In this document: positions 58,803-64,000 of the stretch, piece by piece
Layout of the letters: each line of letters starts with the position of its first letter
Numbering within the stretch: position 1 is the stretch's first letter
Source of the DNA: Zanthoxylum bungeanum
Taxonomy: Eukaryota > Streptophyta > Magnoliopsida > Sapindales > Rutaceae
DNA: 64,000 nucleotides
Reading direction: 5' to 3'
Assembly (NCBI GenBank): GCA_019454045.1
Contig: SKCR01020747.1
Location: 62,001 to 126,000, forward strand
The notes under the pieces: model-generated
Databases searched by the model: none
What the model saw: only the letters and a program-made list of their open reading frames with translations
What the model was told of the DNA's origin: nothing
Made by a program: the position numbers and the translations under genes

Positions 58803-60206
58803 CCCAATTTTGATGTGTTGGCCGAATAGGAATATGCCCTAAATCTTGGTAATTTGTTTCGTTGATCATTGGATGACTTGAAACGATTGAGAGTATGTTG
58901 ATTTAATGTCGAATTGGTTTTTAATTGGATTGAAACAAATCAGACATGTAATTAACCTTGTTGCCAAGAATAAAGTAAAGCATGTAATGAGTTTGATTTT
59001 AATCTTAATGTGTTGGACATGTGATGATGAAATTGAGCATGATTAATTAGCCTAATTTGTGTTTTGGAAATAATAGTTTAGGTGATTAATCATGATATAC
59101 ACTTTAGGTAATTAAATTGCGAGATTGGATTTGTGTAATTTAATTAATAGGGCTAATTTTGGAAATTGAGTTTGAATTGTTGTAAATGGGCTTATTGGGC
59201 TTTGTTGTACAAAGTTTGGTTTAGGCAAATTGGTTGGATCCAATTAGACCCAAAACCGTTGCCATAAAGCCCAAATGCGACTTATGGACCTTTAAAGTTT
59301 AATTGGGCCTAATGGGCCAAGATTGATTTCTAGGCTTATGGGGTAACTCCCGGATTGGATTTTGGCTATTCGGTTTGACACGAATTGACCAAAAGTCCAC
59401 GCCTTAAGAAATTAATTAAAAGCCCATTAGACTTTAATTAAATTAATATTGGATATTCATCGGGCTTTGAGACCCGAAACGATTAAATTTGGAATTTAAG
59501 TCGTAAGGTTCGTAAATAAAGTGTAAGATTTAATTTGGAATTAAATAATTGGATTAGTATTAAATACATATTAAATTAGATTTAATTATGTAGTTTAATT
59601 TAATTCGAAAATTCGTACTTTAAGTACTTATTCGCAAAAAACGAGTTTGACTCGAACAAAATCAAATCGTTGTTTGAACATTGGATGATCACTAATTATC
59701 AGATTAATTAATTGGATTAGATTGATTGATAACATGCTTGAGTGAATACATGGTTGCGATGCATGAATAATGTATATCGGATGGATATTAGTCGGGTGGG
59801 ACAATTTTGGAAATTGTAATAAATTTGATTTATAAATTGGACCTGCGTGTCCAGCCTTATCACCTTTATACTCTTTGTATTCTCTTCTCACCTATTCCCC
59901 TCAATGTAAATGAGGTTTCTTTAGAAGTGTAGTGTAACGGGTAGAAGTAAATACAAGTGCTAGCTTGGAGAGAGAAAATGAGAGATTTGATCTAGGATCA
60001 ATGTAAAGTATCCATCCGCATATCATTATTATTTTATTTCATATGCGCTTTATTATGTGTTTAGAATGCATGTTTAAGGGTGTATGATGATGAGACCTTA
60101 ACAAAGATAAATTGGTAGCCAATTGCACGCGAAAAATCCCTCAATCTATATTAAGCGATTATCCTTCCATTGAATGATTCTTGTTCAAGATCCAATTGGC
60201 ATTGGT

Positions 60207-60578
60207 TTGTTGGCCAAAGTCAAGACCTGTCAATTATGGATGTACTTGAATCATGAGGGTTTTGTTCCACATCGGTGTCTTGTCCAAGTTGTGATTTGTT
60301 GGCCAAAGTCAAGATCACTTCTTGTCCAACGACATTGATTACGAAACTTTCCTTGTCAATGGGTCCCGCTTAACTGGAATCATTAGGTTTGTTGTGCCAA
60401 AGCCAAGGCCTAGATGATTCGGAGGATAAGGTTAGGAAAATGTATTAGATACATTGGCATAAGTAATATGTTTAGGACTTGGATGTCCACCTAACCGGAT
60501 CTGGGAATTGGATTGGATCCAATTGATCTGTGAGATCTACCTGGTTAAATAGCATACAGCTTGTTGGCCAAAGTCAAG
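60207..60578 (+). repeat. Dispersed TTGTTGGCCAAAGTCAAG repeats
   Basis: Exact copies of the 18-base word at 60207-60224, 60296-60313 and 60561-60578, plus a diverged copy near 60390. The minus-strand element has the same word at 46131-46148 and 46399-46416, with variants at 46490-46507 and near 46310. Spacing between words is irregular. Confidence 0.85.
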
Positions 60579-63500
60579 GTTGTATGTTATTTAACAGGAT
60601 CCTAGCCCACTAGGAAACACGGTTTCCCGAGTACTCCACAGAGGGTTAGAGGCTCGATGAAAAATAGTGGGAGGCAAGTATTGAATTTGCAACATTCGTT
60701 CAATTACTCGCTAAACACGCTCATTTATATTTTTCTCGTCACATTAATCAAAAGTATTAGTTGGACTAATATTTTATGTTGTTTTAATAAACAGTTGGAC
60801 TGTATTATAGTTGATTATATATAATTGGATTATATTAATCAATATATTTGAATTAATTAATTTCAGTTTATAGTTGATTTTATAATTGGATTATAGTAAT
60901 CAATGTAATTGAGGTTAATTAATTTGGATTATATTTGATTATATAGTTGGACTATTAAATCATTATAATAAATAGTACCACTAATCGTTGATTAAATAGT
61001 TGGACTATTGTAATCAAGATAAAATTGAAAAGTTGGATATTTAAAATATAATCTTGGATTAAAATATTTTAAATGATTTAATTTTCAAATTGGGAATAAT
61101 TTCAAGATGGTCTTGGAAATTAATAAGTTATTTTATTTGATAAAATAATGAATTATGCCTAAAGCCTGGAGTTAAGCGAATAAGTGGATATGAAATTTGG
61201 AATATTCATATAATGATAACTTTAGCGCTTAATCCATTATACTTGTCAAGTAGACTCCCTAATTCTGAATCAGAATTAAGGATTAGGTCTTCTAGGAAGA
61301 TAATAGGACAAATCCTAAGAAGGAATTGAAGACGAGCAAGGCTCTTACTTCAAATATGTTTGTCATAATTATGTTCACAACTAGTATTAAAATTGGATTT
61401 TAAATACTTAGTGTGATACATAAATATGTACTGTTGTGCAGAATCTGCTTTAAGCAGGATACTGACTTCAGATGAGATTACTCTACGAATTGAAAACGGG
61501 ACGATAGTCGCTGTTTTAACCGTAGATACCTAATTTTAGGAATTACCCTGGGTATGTACTTAAATTAGGGAACTGTTAAATGTAACTAGTTTGACTAGAA
61601 ACATTGTCTTTATATCAGTGTATAACCCGCTGCGGGTGTACCTTTATATTCTAGAACACTAAAGTGTTTTATTATATAAAGATGATATTGAGATAAACAC
61701 ATTAGATGTGAATAACAGAATTTATTTTGAATATAAATAATATCTCAAATACATAACATGACAAATAAATAGCTCAAACTGATTTGATCAATTAAGAAAC
61801 TAATTGTGGCATTATTGTCTGGGACACAATCAAACAAGACTCGTATATCCACACTTTCGAAGAGTAGGTACTTGGACTGTTTTGATTCTATTCAAATAAA
61901 GTCTACGAATCTAGTTTATTGAGCAAAGTGCTTAAAACACCTTTACTCGGTAAAAGTGAAAATGCCACCGATCTGTTAGCCCTAGTTCATAGTGAAGCAA
62001 GTGGGCCCGTGTCTGGCTATGCTAGAGCTGGATATGAATATTACGTGAACTATACGGATGTGGCATCGCGTAATGGTTGTGTGTTTCTTTTGAAGAACAC
62101 AAATCGAAAACTTTTATAGTTTCGACACGGAATAAACAAACAGATCGGTTATAGTATTACACCATCACGGTAAGACCGTAATGAAATACTTAAGCAGTAA
62201 GTTTCTCGTATACTTGAAAGAGTATAGTATTCTTTCAATGAGGACTCCTCTCGGAACACGTCATTTTGACAGTGTGTCCGAACAGGATTAACCGAATTTT
62301 GTTAGACATAATAAGGTTAATCACGAGTCGCTTTGAGCTACCATTTCCTTCAACGGATAAGCTTTACAGTGCAAGAACTTATTTTGAATAAGGTTCCATA
62401 ATAATCTGTTTGACAGATATCATATTAGATATGAACGGGAAAGAAACCGGGTTTCTCATTCCTGACTATTTGGGTATGCTGGCATGTATGTTTGATACCA
62501 AACTAAAACCCAAATATGATAAAGTGCCAATTGTAGGTCATCCTAGGGATACCATAAGTATTGTACTTAACACCTCACTAGAGAACAATTAGATTGTTGC
62601 TCACCATGCGGTTTTCCTAAGAGGAATACCGATATGCAGTGGTAAGTGGGAGGATAGTATAACTCGATGAAAATCGGAAGTATCGTAATAGTAATACTGT
62701 TCTAGGCACTGAATCTTAATGGAACATATATAGTTCATCAAGGATGAAACTATACCATTAATCTTCGAATACACGAGAACAAAGGAAGTGATACGAGGTA
62801 TCGACTCCCTATTATGACAAAGTGTCATGAGTCCGAAATGGATTTCATGTATATCAACAAGTTTGGATACTAGTTGATGTACCACAAGGTATTGTGCCTA
62901 TTGGTACTATAAGTCTTCAAGGAAGACGTACATGGATGGCAATATACCAACGTATAAAGCTAAGCTTTTAACGGAAAGGTATCGTTATCGATATTGTGTT
63001 GATTACGATTCAACCTTTTACCTATTGCCACGGTAGATCCATTTGGATGATGCTTGCAGACGCGAGCATAAGTTCTTGGAATTATCATTTTGATGTAATC
63101 ATAATGGTGTATGATTTAATTCAAAATGAAAAATTATTCTTGTGTAAATAAGAGGGTTAGTGGGAGCGCACTGACAGTGGCTGTCCTATAAAATAATGAT
63201 AATACGTCATTTCTTGGAAATGATATTCCCATAAAATAAATGTCGGTGAAAGCTTGGCTTTCGAAATACTCTCCATGGAACCGTACATTGAAAATTGTAC
63301 AAGACCTGGTGTATCATATGCTTTGAGCATATTGATTCACAAACAGGACAATCCGAGTGATAGTCACTGGATTGATGTTAGGAACATCCGTTAGTATCTT
63401 AGAGAACTAAGGATGCTGTCTTAGTCTATGGAGTAGGAGAACTTGAAGTGACTGGGATCACTGTAGCAAGTTTCCTATAACCGATAAAAGACGACTAAAA

Positions 63501-63918
63501 GTCGCAAACGGTACTATACAGTTTGAATAACGCGAGGCAGTAAGCTGGAAATCTTCCAAGCAAGATACTGTTACCGCATAAACAACAAATGCGGGTTAAT
63601 TGCAGCAGCTGAGGCAGCAATAGAAGTCATTTGGGTCGATACATATCTAATTAGATTAGATATAGTTCTGTTAGCAGCTGAGCTAGGCATCAGCACAGGC
63701 TAAAGAATTAATGGTCTCATCAACGATCCAGATATATACTTCTATATCATCTGATTCGTTCGGATCATACATCGTGGCGATGTGATGATCGTATAAATCG
63801 TGTTAAATGATAATCAAACAAATCCGCTGACGAAAACCTTTCCTCAGCAATTTGAGCGAACCGTACATAGTTCGGGTGTAGGACACTTGAGTGACTCGCT
63901 ACGTGCCAAGTGGGAGAT

Positions 63919-64000
63919 TGTTGGACAAAATGACCCATAGCGTCACTATTTGCACAGAACATTGTGTTGTTGTAGCAAATTAACTATGTAATAAGGAAAT
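63919..64000 (+). repeat. 3' LTR of family A element, cut by window end
   Basis: The first 82 bases of the right LTR, starting TGTTGGACAAAATGACC, matching 56115 onward. The rest of the element and its target duplication lie outside. Confidence 0.93.

Larger units (their letters stand above)
58186..63918 (+). pseudogene. Decayed copia interior of family A element (plus)
   Basis: The first 3.5 kb is AT-rich and non-coding. The best coding remnant is at 61919-62119: TPLLGKSENATDLLALVHSE, then GPVSGYARAGYEYYVNYTDV and SRNGCVFLLKNTN, the start of a copia integrase. Near 63595-63870 the RNase H end is visible (IAAAEAAIEVIWVDT, ELGIS) and then NPLTKTF-like words in another frame. RT is not recognisable. 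The polypurine tract AAGTGGGAGAT precedes the 3' LTR. Not functional. Confidence 0.72.

Overview
The window looks like nuclear DNA of a flowering plant, probably a eudicot. It is AT-rich and consists almost entirely of nested LTR retrotransposons. I recognise one ordinary host gene, an 11-exon CDPK-related protein kinase on the minus strand (34099-39240). I saw no tRNA, rRNA, CRISPR or bacterial-type feature. Species cannot be read from the sequence. Lineage names (Athila, Tat, Tork, SIRE, Tekay) are family-level judgements from motifs and layout.

Layout. 1-12290: Athila-like Ty3/gypsy element (+). Its gag-pol is broken and its integrase is split by a solo LTR of 'family A' (4299-6419). Between pol and the 3' LTR it carries two open accessory genes: a small basic Cys-rich protein (7417-7923) and an intron-free cytokinin-activating LOG-like gene (8219-8872). 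12291-15347: truncated Ty1/copia element (-). 15524-23252: Tat-like element in minus orientation with perfect target duplications. It has lost pol, keeps a gag start, carries a spliced plus-strand antisense gene, and is interrupted by a second family A solo LTR (18253-20208). 23258-27892: unassigned DNA, a degenerate tandem repeat, and a SIRE-like remnant with its 3' LTR. 28452-33452: complete but mutated Tork-like copia (+). 34099-39240: the kinase gene. 39732-50984: a gypsy-type LTR ('family B', -) split by a young family A element (40423-50294, -). 50985-52914: a second, diverged Athila-like derivative (-) with a broken LOG gene and remnants of the Cys-rich gene. 52915-55294: another family B LTR (+). 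55295-64000: family A element (+) preceded by an extra truncated LTR; its 3' LTR runs off the window.

Main result. Two independently diverged Athila-like elements carry the same accessory cassette (Cys-rich protein, then LOG) where such elements usually have an env-like gene. Hand comparison of part of the two LOG copies shows mainly synonymous differences, which suggests the gene was kept functional during element evolution. The intact copy ends in a basic run followed by LDLNL, a canonical EAR repression motif. The Cys-rich protein resembles, in motif layout, the cysteine-rich nucleic-acid-binding proteins of some plant RNA viruses. My inference is a retrotransposon cassette that manipulates host cytokinin signalling and possibly RNA silencing.

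Second result. Two unrelated LTR families carry arrays of short hairpins in which the loop stays constant while the stems change with compensating substitutions.
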